Assembly: GCA_002399405.1 (NCBI GenBank)
Contig: DHDP01000017.1
Coordinates: 1 to 64,000, forward strand
Length of the DNA: 64,000 bases
Source: Treponema sp. UBA4873
Lineage (GTDB): Bacteria; Spirochaetota; Spirochaetia; Treponematales; Treponemataceae
Direction of reading: 5' to 3'
The notes beneath the pieces were generated by a model. That model had not been told where the DNA came from. It saw nothing but the letters and a program-made list of their open reading frames with translations, and did not search any database. Positions 1 through 6,046 of the stretch are shown here, one piece after another; within the stretch, counting starts at the first letter, position 1; every line of letters starts with the position of its first letter. Position numbers and translations under genes: made by a program.

Positions 1-434
1 GCTTTGTCGTCTTTGTCGAATATGAAGTTCAGCAGTGAAATCTGGTAGACATGCGGCATATTCTGCCACTTGTTTCCCCGGTGAAACACAGAGTTGAGCA
101 GCCGGGCGCACATATATTCCGCACGGGAACCGAACGAGTGACTCTCGTTCACGCCCTGCATCTCAACATCTGCAGCTTCACCGTCGTTGAACGTGCACGA
201 AACGTCGAACCTGACGGCTTTGTCGCTGTCGTCGAGGACGGGCGGCTCGTTGGGCCGTAACTGCACGTCTTTCACCTCTTTATGCAGGACGGCGGTGAGG
301 AAGCAGCGCAGCGCCGTACGTGATTCCTCCGATTCGTTCGTAAAGAGCGCCTTGAACACTTCGTCGCGGCAGGGATTGAGCAATGCGTACGGCGAAGGGC
401 GGTAACGATTCAATTTTTCATCGTCATTATTCAT
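1..434 (-). CDS. Rpn family nuclease/putative transposase (PD-(D/E)XK), partial
   Basis: This is the first 144 codons of a gene that runs off the left edge. It begins at an ATG with a strong AGGAGG ribosome-binding site six to eleven bases upstream. The visible product starts MNNDDEKLNRYRPSPYALL and has the Rpn order of motifs: an N-terminal segment around DEVFKALFTNESEESRTAL (residues 24-42), then the nuclease core with a likely catalytic Asp in FDVSCTF and the Glu/Gln of VEMQG near residues 78-95. The family (PDDEXK_2, related to RpnA-E) promotes RecA-independent recombination; these genes are often numerous and their role is poorly settled. Two full paralogues lie at 9067-10038 and 55089-56066. 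The C-terminus cannot be seen, so whether it is intact is unknown. Confidence 0.8.
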   Translation of the reverse strand, partial: MNNDDEKLNRYRPSPYALLNPCRDEVFKALFTNESEESRTALRCFLTAVLHKEVKDVQLRPNEPPVLDDSDKAVRFDVSCTFNDGEAADVEMQGVNESHSFGSRAEYMCARLLNSVFHRGNKWQNMPHVYQISLLNFIFDKDDK

Positions 435-634
435 ACAGGAAAACCTCCTGTATATAATTCGCCGCAAAGTGTCGTTTTCGGAGTACTTTTGGAAAAAAAT
501 TATTTCCCGGTTCCCTGCATAACGAAAGTATGAGTTTCAGAGCGCCGGAAGACTGGAACAAATTCTCCGGAAGCACAGAGGTATTTCCCGTATCAGCAGG
601 AGATTTATTCCGGATGTCCCTGATATTCCTTTAT

Positions 635-742
635 GAATCAGACAGCTTTCATGATGAAACCAGACAGCTTTCATCATGAAACCAGACTGGTTTCATTGTG
701 AACTGAGTCTGATTTCATGCTGAAATCAGACTGGTTTCATAT
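635..742. repeat. Five tandem 21-22 bp near-palindromic units
   Basis: Five consecutive units start at 635, 656, 678, 700 and 722. Each reads approximately GAAACCAGACTGGTTTCAT plus two or three linker bases, and each unit is itself a dyad. The best one is 676-696, where ATGAAACCAG and CTGGTTTCAT flank a single central A as a perfect inverted repeat. The period of 21-22 bp equals two helical turns, so copies face the same side of the DNA. The array lies in the 329-base gap between the end of the lipoprotein gene (764) and the start of the Rpn gene (434). No T-run follows, so a simple terminator is unlikely. A multi-site operator or a dispersed repeat fits better. Confidence 0.75.
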
Positions 743-763
743 TTCCGGAAATATGCAGTAAAT

Positions 764-1570
764 TCAGTACGTATCTGTCTGCGGATTTGCACTTTCTTCT
801 GAACCTTTCATATACGGGGCAAGCGCTTCCGCAATCTTCGCATCCGAAAGCAGTTCCGACATCTGTACCGCCTGCGCCTTCGTCATGTAAAAATGGAGCG
901 TCGAAGAATTAGGCACTTCGGAACTATTGTCTTCGTATGCCTGATTCTTCGTCTGCCAGACAGTCACGGAAAAATACGGAGAACTTTTTTTAAATTCATA
1001 TCCGAACTGGACGGTCGTATCGGCATATCCGCTTTCCATTCCGGGAATAGTTCCCCACCTGATTGTCACCGGATATTCACCGTATGTCTTGTACGATTTA
1101 CGGTCTTTCCGGTCGAGTTTCTTCTGCTCAAAGTCGGACAGATACTGTCGAGAAGCGGCCTCAAGCCCTGCGCGCGCTGCATTGTTGAACAGCAGATGAT
1201 ACCAGTTCGTCTGATACCATGCACTGAATCCCGATTTTCCGCTCTTGACATTATAAATAGTCGTCGCATCTTCCTGTTTAAGCGTGCTCGTTACCGTAAG
1301 CTGGAAAATTTTGGAAGTTTCCATCTCGATGTCTTTTGTGCTGCCCGTAAAGAAGCGTGAGAATACATTCCCCTGCTGCGGCACAGTAATCTGCCCTTTC
1401 TGCACTGCCCCGTCCTGATTCGTATCCGCGGCAGGCACTGCAGCCGGGGCAGACGTTATTTCCGTTCCGTACTGGTCGGCAACAGCGGCCGTTTCAGTTT
1501 TGGTGGAACTGCATGAGGCGAACAGACAAACAGCACCTATGCTTACAGCAATAATCCGTATATTCTTCAT
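764..1570 (-). CDS. Lipoprotein of the porin-linked paralogue pair (copy A)
   Basis: I do not recognise a named family. The start chosen is the ATG at 1570, giving MKNIRIIAVSIGAVCLFASC with the lipobox Cys at residue 20 and an SD-like CGGAG upstream; an in-frame start further upstream would bury the signal peptide. The mature protein (268 residues total) has a low-complexity linker to about residue 75 and then a globular part. It is clearly homologous to the product of 5127-5930: shared features are YLSDFE(Q/E)KKL near the middle, SPYF, (M/F)TKAQ, a LSD motif near the end, and the same C-terminal DTY. It follows the porin gene at 1684-2871 but is separated by a strong terminator, so it probably has its own promoter. 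A periplasm-facing or surface lipoprotein acting with the porin is inference from the repeated pairing. Confidence 0.75.
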   Translation of the reverse strand: MKNIRIIAVSIGAVCLFASCSSTKTETAAVADQYGTEITSAPAAVPAADTNQDGAVQKGQITVPQQGNVFSRFFTGSTKDIEMETSKIFQLTVTSTLKQEDATTIYNVKSGKSGFSAWYQTNWYHLLFNNAARAGLEAASRQYLSDFEQKKLDRKDRKSYKTYGEYPVTIRWGTIPGMESGYADTTVQFGYEFKKSSPYFSVTVWQTKNQAYEDNSSEVPNSSTLHFYMTKAQAVQMSELLSDAKIAEALAPYMKGSEESANPQTDTY

Positions 1571-1630
1571 CGTTATACTCCGTATATTGTAATTAACAAA
1601 CAGACCGCAGCCGGCGTTACGAGCCGTCAT

Positions 1631-1660
1631 AAAAAAAGCGGTGCATCGCTGCACCGCTTT
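1631..1660 (-). terminator. Rho-independent terminator after porin A
   Basis: On the minus strand AAAGCGGTGC and GCACCGCTTT form a GC-rich stem with a short loop, followed by a run of T (plus-strand A-run 1631-1637). It lies 24 bases after the porin A stop and separates it from the downstream lipoprotein gene. Confidence 0.85.
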
Positions 1661-1683
1661 CCTCCTACACGTTGCGTGTCAGA

Positions 1684-2871
1684 TTAGAACCAGTATTCTG
1701 CTCCGACAGGAATGTAGAAACTGTTCTTTGTAGTTGTTGACTTTGCCGTGTCGCCACTATATGTGAGTGATCCAACTGCAAACGAAACGGAGTCAGCTAC
1801 GCCTGCGAAGATATAACCATTGCCAAAGCCTTTCTTTGCATAGAGTTCCCCAAGGAGAGCGTTCGTGACTAAGGAAGCGTCAACTCCTGATTTCGATTCA
1901 GACTGGAATGTGATGTTGTAACCGCCCGTCAGACCGACTGTAAAGGAACTCAGATCATATTCAGCACCGAAATTGATTCCGATTGTAGGAACCATTTCAT
2001 TTTCAGTCGTAGTGATTAATTTTGCTCCCTGAGCGAAGTCGCCGTAAACCTGCGCTTTGTAAGCGAGTTTGTCGGCGCTGCCTTTTGCAGAAACAATAGC
2101 GTTGAAATATCCGTTTGCATTATCTTCCGCCATCGGGAGTTTAAATCCGATTTCGACAAGATTGTTCTTAATCATAAGCAGGTCAGCACCGAACTCGAGT
2201 GTACCGGTCTGATATTTGCCGTCATCATTGTCTGTACCATTGCCGATGAACTGAGCCTTAAGCTGGACGACATCCTTGACCGTATAGCCTGCGCCAACCT
2301 GAGCTGCCTTGAGCATAGCCTTTGTCTCGACTGTTCCACTTCCGGAAGATGTATCAATAGCAGCACCTACGAAAAGTCCTTCAATAGGTGTCATTGATAT
2401 TGTAGCACCAAGAGACGGCTGGAAACGTGTAAATACTGCATCCTCACCTTTCCATGAGATATCACGGTTTCCCCAGTCGCCGATTGAACCGCGGAGGTCG
2501 TCAAGCTGGATTTTTCCGAACTGTACTTTTACAAAGCCGAGGTTTGCCCAGATTTTCGCCTGGTCGCCCACGCCCCATGAACCACCGTTTGCATCGACGT
2601 TGACGTTAAAACCGATGTTTCCGTCTTCGCTCGTTCCTGCAACACTGAAACCAACACGACTTCCAGAAGCCCATGAAGGTGTAGCCGTAGTGTTGTAAGT
2701 TGTGTCAGCCCAAGTCTCAGTGTCTGAACCCGTTCCTTCCGTTTTTGTTCCAGATGTTCCGATTCCGAACAAATCAAGACCGGAGCGTCCCCATGCTCCG
2801 AACGTGATTTCAGCAAATGCACTTGTAGCTACCATAGCTGCGATTGCTGCAATTCCTATGATTTTTTTCAT
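1684..2871 (-). CDS. Outer-membrane beta-barrel porin, copy A (intact)
   Basis: The 395-residue product has a Sec signal peptide (MKKIIGIAAIAAMVATSAFA, cleavage after FA at about residue 20) and a mature start EITFGAWGRSG. It consists of alternating amphipathic strands with many Gly and aromatic residues and ends VGAEYWF; a terminal Phe is the usual recognition signal for beta-barrel assembly. No enzyme motif is visible. The start is supported by an AGGAGG box ten bases upstream. Copy B (3802-4997) shares the signal-peptide coding region almost base for base but differs widely in the barrel: the conserved core GFN(V/L)(N/D)V and (V/I)GDQAKIW versus LGDNANIW show common descent. The pairing with a lipoprotein gene is repeated at copy B. 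Likely role: major porin or adhesin of the outer membrane; the substrate cannot be inferred. Confidence 0.85.
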   Translation of the reverse strand: MKKIIGIAAIAAMVATSAFAEITFGAWGRSGLDLFGIGTSGTKTEGTGSDTETWADTTYNTTATPSWASGSRVGFSVAGTSEDGNIGFNVNVDANGGSWGVGDQAKIWANLGFVKVQFGKIQLDDLRGSIGDWGNRDISWKGEDAVFTRFQPSLGATISMTPIEGLFVGAAIDTSSGSGTVETKAMLKAAQVGAGYTVKDVVQLKAQFIGNGTDNDDGKYQTGTLEFGADLLMIKNNLVEIGFKLPMAEDNANGYFNAIVSAKGSADKLAYKAQVYGDFAQGAKLITTTENEMVPTIGINFGAEYDLSSFTVGLTGGYNITFQSESKSGVDASLVTNALLGELYAKKGFGNGYIFAGVADSVSFAVGSLTYSGDTAKSTTTKNSFYIPVGAEYWF

Positions 2872-2946
2872 ATGAAAAAATCCTCCTTATTTTTTGAATG
2901 GTTACCAAACCAACGGTCTTTTACGATAACCACTTTTATAATTCCT

Positions 2947-2975
2947 AGGATAACACCGAATTTGTACGGAGTCAA
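2947..2975 (-). promoter_or_regulatory. Promoter of porin A
   Basis: Minus strand: -35 TTGACT (2975-2970), a 17-bp spacer and -10 TATCCT (2952-2947). Predicted start near 2940, leaving a leader of about 70 bases before the ATG at 2871. The leader ends in AATAAGGAGGATTTTTTCAT. Confidence 0.7.
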
Positions 2976-3010
2976 GTTTTTTTATAAGGGAAATAAAAGC
3001 TTTTTTGAGC

Positions 3011-3065
3011 CGGATAGTTACCCGCAACTAATCTAATTTTTTGTATTTAAACAAAAAATTATCCG
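3011..3065. promoter_or_regulatory. Nested dyad upstream of the recombinase gene
   Basis: A perfect 10-bp inverted repeat, AATTTTTTGT (3035-3044) and ACAAAAAATT (3051-3060), sits inside a second dyad CGGATA (3011-3016) / TATCCG (3060-3065). It lies 30 bases before the recombinase ATG. It could be an autoregulatory operator or recombinase contact site. No T-run layout supports a terminator for a plus-strand gene, because no plus-strand gene precedes it. Confidence 0.5.
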
Positions 3066-3090
3066 ATGCTTCTTAGCAGTAGGAGGAACT

Positions 3091-3726
3091 ATGACATACG
3101 GCTACATCAGGGTGAGTACAGACAAACAGACAGTCGAGAATCAGCGGTTCGAGATACGGAAATTCTGCAGGCGGAACGGGCTTGCCGTAGAGAAATGGAT
3201 TGAAGAAACTGTCAGCGGAACAAAAAATCCGTCGAAGCGTCAGCTCGGAATTCTGCTGGGAGAAGTTCAGAAAGGAGATCTGATTATATGTTCGGAATTG
3301 TCGCGTCTGGGGAGAAATTTATTCATGATTATGTCCGTTCTCAACGAAATGATGACGAAAGAAGTGCGTATCTGGACAATCAAAGATAATTATCGTCTCG
3401 GCGACGATATTGAATCGAAAGTACTTGCATTTGCATTCGGGCTGTCGGCTGAAATCGAACGCAATCTGATTTCGCAGCGGACAAAGGAAGCGCTCGCACG
3501 GAAAAAATCGGAGGGAGTACAACTCGGACGCCCGGCGGGAAAAAAATCAGCATACTATAAATTGAGCAACCATGAAGAAGAAATACGGGAACTTCTTGTG
3601 CTTCAAATCCCGAAAACGGAGATAGCGAGAAAGCTCGGGGTAACACCTTCAACTCTATACAGCTTTATCAAACGGGAGCATATCTGGAGCAATACGATTC
3701 ACGGGAAAAAAACGGAGGAAAAATAA
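3091..3726 (+). CDS. Serine recombinase, DNA-invertase type (Hin/Mpi-like)
   Basis: The 211-residue product has the layout of small serine recombinases. The catalytic domain begins YGYIRVSTDKQ (nucleophile Ser near residue 9), continues with SELSRLGRN near residue 70 (conserved Arg residues), and has the long E-helix region with EIERNLISQRTKEAL at about 122-136. A C-terminal helix-turn-helix follows (PKTEIARKLGVTPSTLY, about 180-196). The length and Hin-type helix-turn-helix suit an invertase or resolvase rather than a large integrase. The start has the ribosome-binding site GTAGGAGG. The gene lies between two head-to-head porin genes, 75 bases before an inverted piece of one of them. Acting on that piece is the obvious hypothesis but is not shown. 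The C-terminus ends in a Lys/Glu-rich tail. Confidence 0.9.
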   Translation: MTYGYIRVSTDKQTVENQRFEIRKFCRRNGLAVEKWIEETVSGTKNPSKRQLGILLGEVQKGDLIICSELSRLGRNLFMIMSVLNEMMTKEVRIWTIKDNYRLGDDIESKVLAFAFGLSAEIERNLISQRTKEALARKKSEGVQLGRPAGKKSAYYKLSNHEEEIRELLVLQIPKTEIARKLGVTPSTLYSFIKREHIWSNTIHGKKTEEK

Positions 3727-3734
3727 GAGCAACT

Positions 3735-3760
3735 TTGCAATTCTGATGGTTTTTTATAAT
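3735..3760 (+). promoter_or_regulatory. Putative promoter of porin B (presently pointing at an inverted 5' end)
   Basis: A consensus -10 TATAAT is at 3755-3760. A TTGCAA at 3735-3740 is the nearest -35-like box, but with a short 14-bp spacer, so the -35 assignment is uncertain. The predicted start near 3767 gives a transcript that reads the signal-peptide segment in antisense as the DNA now stands. After inversion of 3802-4031 it would give a leader ending in GGGAGGATTTTTTCAT and the porin ATG. Confidence 0.55.
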
Positions 3761-4017
3761 TCTTTCCATAGGAAACATGTGCAAAGCATATGAAATAAAG
3801 GGACATTTTCAGTTGATCCGTGGACACTTAACGCTGTACGGGGAGCAGCTCCTCCCCAGGACTGCCCGATTCCGGTTACAATTTCATTATCATCGTTTAC
3901 CTGAGCATTTGCTGCTGCGTACCATAATCCACGGCCCCATGATCCGAATGTAATCTCAGCAAATGCACTTGTCGCTACCATAGCCGCAACTGCTGCAATT
4001 CCTATGATTTTTTTCAT
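3754..4017 (-). pseudogene. Porin B N-terminal fragment in inverted orientation
   Basis: From the ATG at 4017 the minus strand encodes 72 porin residues, starting MKKIIGIAAVAAMVATSA and ending GSTENV at 3802. It then runs out of homology for 15 codons (PLFHMLCTCFLWKEL) to a stop at 3754. The signal peptide and EITFGSWGR start match porin A. No promoter faces it: the DNA upstream of the ATG on this strand is the rest of the porin B gene in the opposite sense. It should be silent, or give a short peptide at most. Confidence 0.85.
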
Positions 4018-4031
4018 ATGAAAAAATCCTC
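3802..4031. other. Inverted 230-bp segment carrying the RBS, signal peptide and N-terminus of porin B
   Basis: Reverse-complementing 3802-4031 joins 3801 to a GAGGATTTTTTCAT ribosome-binding leader, an ATG, 72 codons ending GAA AAT GTC, and then GGA TTC AAC at 4032 in the same frame. The rebuilt protein is 393 residues with no stop, compared with 395 for porin A, and the junction ENV-GFN aligns with GNI-GFN of copy A. The rebuilt leader AAATAAAGGGAGGATTTTTT matches the leader of copy A with near identity. Both breakpoints carry the dinucleotide GA in inverted register, compatible with a two-base serine-recombinase crossover. I see no long inverted repeat at the breakpoints, only weakly similar AT-rich arms. 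The rearrangement is deduced directly from the sequence; that it is reversible is inference. Confidence 0.8.
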
Positions 4032-4997
4032 GGATTCAACCTTGACGTTTTCAGCAATGGAAGCACTCTCGGTCTGGGCGACAATGCGAACATCTGGGTA
4101 AAACCGATTCAGCAGGTTCAGTTGAAAATCGGGCAAATCGACGATAACGTTACCCGAGGAGATGCCGCATGGGGTCTGTGGAACTGGGCGCGGTTCGGCG
4201 TTGTCAGCAGCATGGGAGAAGGTTTTACATTCCCTGACGGGGATGTAACAGGTGCACAGATTCTTGTAACACCCATAGAAGGGCTCAAGCTTCTTGTAGG
4301 ACTTCCGCTTAGTCTGACAGACACCTCAAACACTATGGTTTCAACAGAGCTCGGACACAAGGCGACCTACTTTGCTACGTACACCCTCAAAGACATCGGT
4401 ACTGTTAAAGCCGGTGTTCAGTGCGCAGACAAGGCATACAACAAAGACGGCGACAAAGTGGATTATGCGGTTATTGATGCGGCATTTGATCTGACCGCCG
4501 TAAAGAATCTGTACGTATCGGTCGGTACTTCTATTCCGACGGCAACAGTATATACTGTTTCATCAACTTCGGCATCGGGCTATGCAAAAGTAGTTCCTCA
4601 GGTCAATGGATATGTATCCTATGTACTCGACGCGCTCACACTGCATGCTGCTGTCGGCACAAAGATCAACCAGATGGATAATAAAGAAGTTATTTCAGAG
4701 AGTGACATTGAAAAGAGCGGCTTCGGTCTGGCGTTCGGTATCGGTGCGGATTATGCATTCGATAACAATGTCGGCGCATTCGTTGATTTCCGCTATGCAA
4801 ACAGCATCTATGAAAATGCAACAACGGCTGACAACAGCGATAACATGACATTCGGCGCCGGTATCACAAAGGGATACAGCAACGGAGTATTCGGTATTGC
4901 ATTTGAAGGCACAACGAATAACAGCGGATATTATTCATTAAAGAATGCAGACGACTTCGCATGGGCCATTCCTATTAAATTCGAGTACTCGTTCTAA
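4032..4997 (+). pseudogene. Outer-membrane porin, copy B, body without its 5' end
   Basis: The open frame from GGA at 4032 to the TAA at 4995 encodes 321 residues of beta-barrel type, beginning GFNLDVFSNGSTLGLGDNAN and ending IPIKFEYSF with the terminal Phe of outer-membrane barrels. It has no signal peptide and no in-frame start with a ribosome-binding site; the first possible initiators (such as the TTG at 4122) are internal. Its missing first 72 codons are next door in inverted orientation. The frame is free of stops and the barrel is complete, so this is better read as a switched-off gene than as decay. A terminator follows at 5023. Confidence 0.85.
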
Positions 4998-5022
4998 ACT
5001 TCCTGACGACGTGTAAGAAATA

Positions 5023-5057
5023 AGAGGCTGTCCGGATAATAGGGCAGCCTCTTTTTG
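5023..5057 (+). terminator. Rho-independent terminator after porin B
   Basis: AGAGGCTGTCC pairs with GGGCAGCCTCT (one G-U pair) around an 8-base loop, followed by TTTTT. As at copy A, the terminator separates the porin from its lipoprotein partner. Confidence 0.85.
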
Positions 5058-5126
5058 TACGGTGGGATATTCCCTCCGTTGCATTAAGGATTGATTCTTC
5101 CGTAAATCATACATTGAGGTACTATC

Positions 5127-5930
5127 ATGAAAAAAATATCTGCATTTCTTTTTGCTGCTGTCTGCGCTGTACTGCTGTTTTCATGCAGCTCCACAAAGCA
5201 GAGACAAATCGCATCGGATTCATACAACGACACACCGACAGAGCTGCCGCAAGTCTCTGCATCTGCAGACACTGATTCTGCACTGACAGAGAAAGATCCA
5301 TATAATGAAAAAAAAATAAAAGGCAAAAAAACATTTACACAGCAGCTGTTCGGTACTGAAAAATACATTAAGATTGACTCATCATCGCTGTTTGTCAGCA
5401 ATACTTTCGGGCAGGTACAACAACGTTCCATAGATCTTATTTACAAACCACAGACGGATCTTGCCGGCTTCATGGTGCGGTATGATACTTCACTGTACAA
5501 TTTCTACATGGCGCAGGAAGACCGCCGTCAGCTTATAGAAGCAGTAAATAAATATTTATCTGATTTTGAAGAAAAAAAGCTTATCCGCAAAACAGGAAAG
5601 ACTGTAAAAATATACGGCGAGGTGAATGCATATGAGGAATTCGGCATAGTTGAAATAATGATGCCGAATATTTCAAAACCGGAAGCATATCTTGGCTACC
5701 GTTTTCTGGGAAAATCCCCGTATTTCTGTATAAAAGTACGGCCGGCGCCGAATATTGCAGAAAACTTAGGGTCGGATAAAGTATCTAAGTCTATCGAACA
5801 GTGTTACTACTTTACAAAAGCGCAGGTACAGGAACTCGTACATTTTCTTTCTGACGAAAATGTTACTAACATCGCTGCTGATTATGAGGAAGAGCATAGT
5901 ACTGCTCCCCAGGATAAAGATACTTATTGA
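5127..5930 (+). CDS. Lipoprotein of the porin-linked paralogue pair (copy B)
   Basis: The 267-residue product starts MKKISAFLFAAVCAVLLFSC, a lipoprotein signal with Cys at residue 20. A Ser/Thr/Asp-rich linker with a basic patch (NEKKIKGKK) runs to about residue 70, and the globular part follows. It is homologous to 764-1570 across the globular part: YLSDFEEKKLIRK, KSPYF, YYFTKAQ, HFLSDENV and the C-terminal DTY. The function is unknown to me. Its position after porin B mirrors copy A, so the pair was probably duplicated as a unit and then diverged. A GAGG box about ten bases before the ATG supports the start. Confidence 0.75.
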   Translation: MKKISAFLFAAVCAVLLFSCSSTKQRQIASDSYNDTPTELPQVSASADTDSALTEKDPYNEKKIKGKKTFTQQLFGTEKYIKIDSSSLFVSNTFGQVQQRSIDLIYKPQTDLAGFMVRYDTSLYNFYMAQEDRRQLIEAVNKYLSDFEEKKLIRKTGKTVKIYGEVNAYEEFGIVEIMMPNISKPEAYLGYRFLGKSPYFCIKVRPAPNIAENLGSDKVSKSIEQCYYFTKAQVQELVHFLSDENVTNIAADYEEEHSTAPQDKDTY

Positions 5931-6002
5931 CGCGAAAGCCGACGGACCATACCTGTACGTTTCTAAAATAAGCATATCTGTTTTTTACATATACTCCGCT
6001 CG

Positions 6003-6031
6003 TTGCTAAAACTCTTTTTTTCTGTTAATAT
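6003..6031 (+). promoter_or_regulatory. Promoter of the rel-like gene
   Basis: -35 TTGCTA (6003-6008), a 17-bp spacer, -10 TAATAT (6026-6031). A short leader with CGGAG precedes the ATG at 6047. Confidence 0.6.
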
Positions 6032-6046
6032 AACTACGGAGTTTTT

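Noticed and set aside
635..742. Tandem units could suggest a CRISPR array
   Set aside because: Units are contiguous, with only 2-3 linker bases and no unique spacers, and no cas genes are present.
3754..4017. Independent small gene with a signal peptide
   Set aside because: Its first 72 codons complete porin B exactly when inverted, and the remaining codons lack homology; it is a displaced gene part.
4122..4997. Porin B as a separate gene starting at TTG 4122
   Set aside because: Homology extends upstream in frame to 4032, and there is no ribosome-binding site or signal peptide at 4122.
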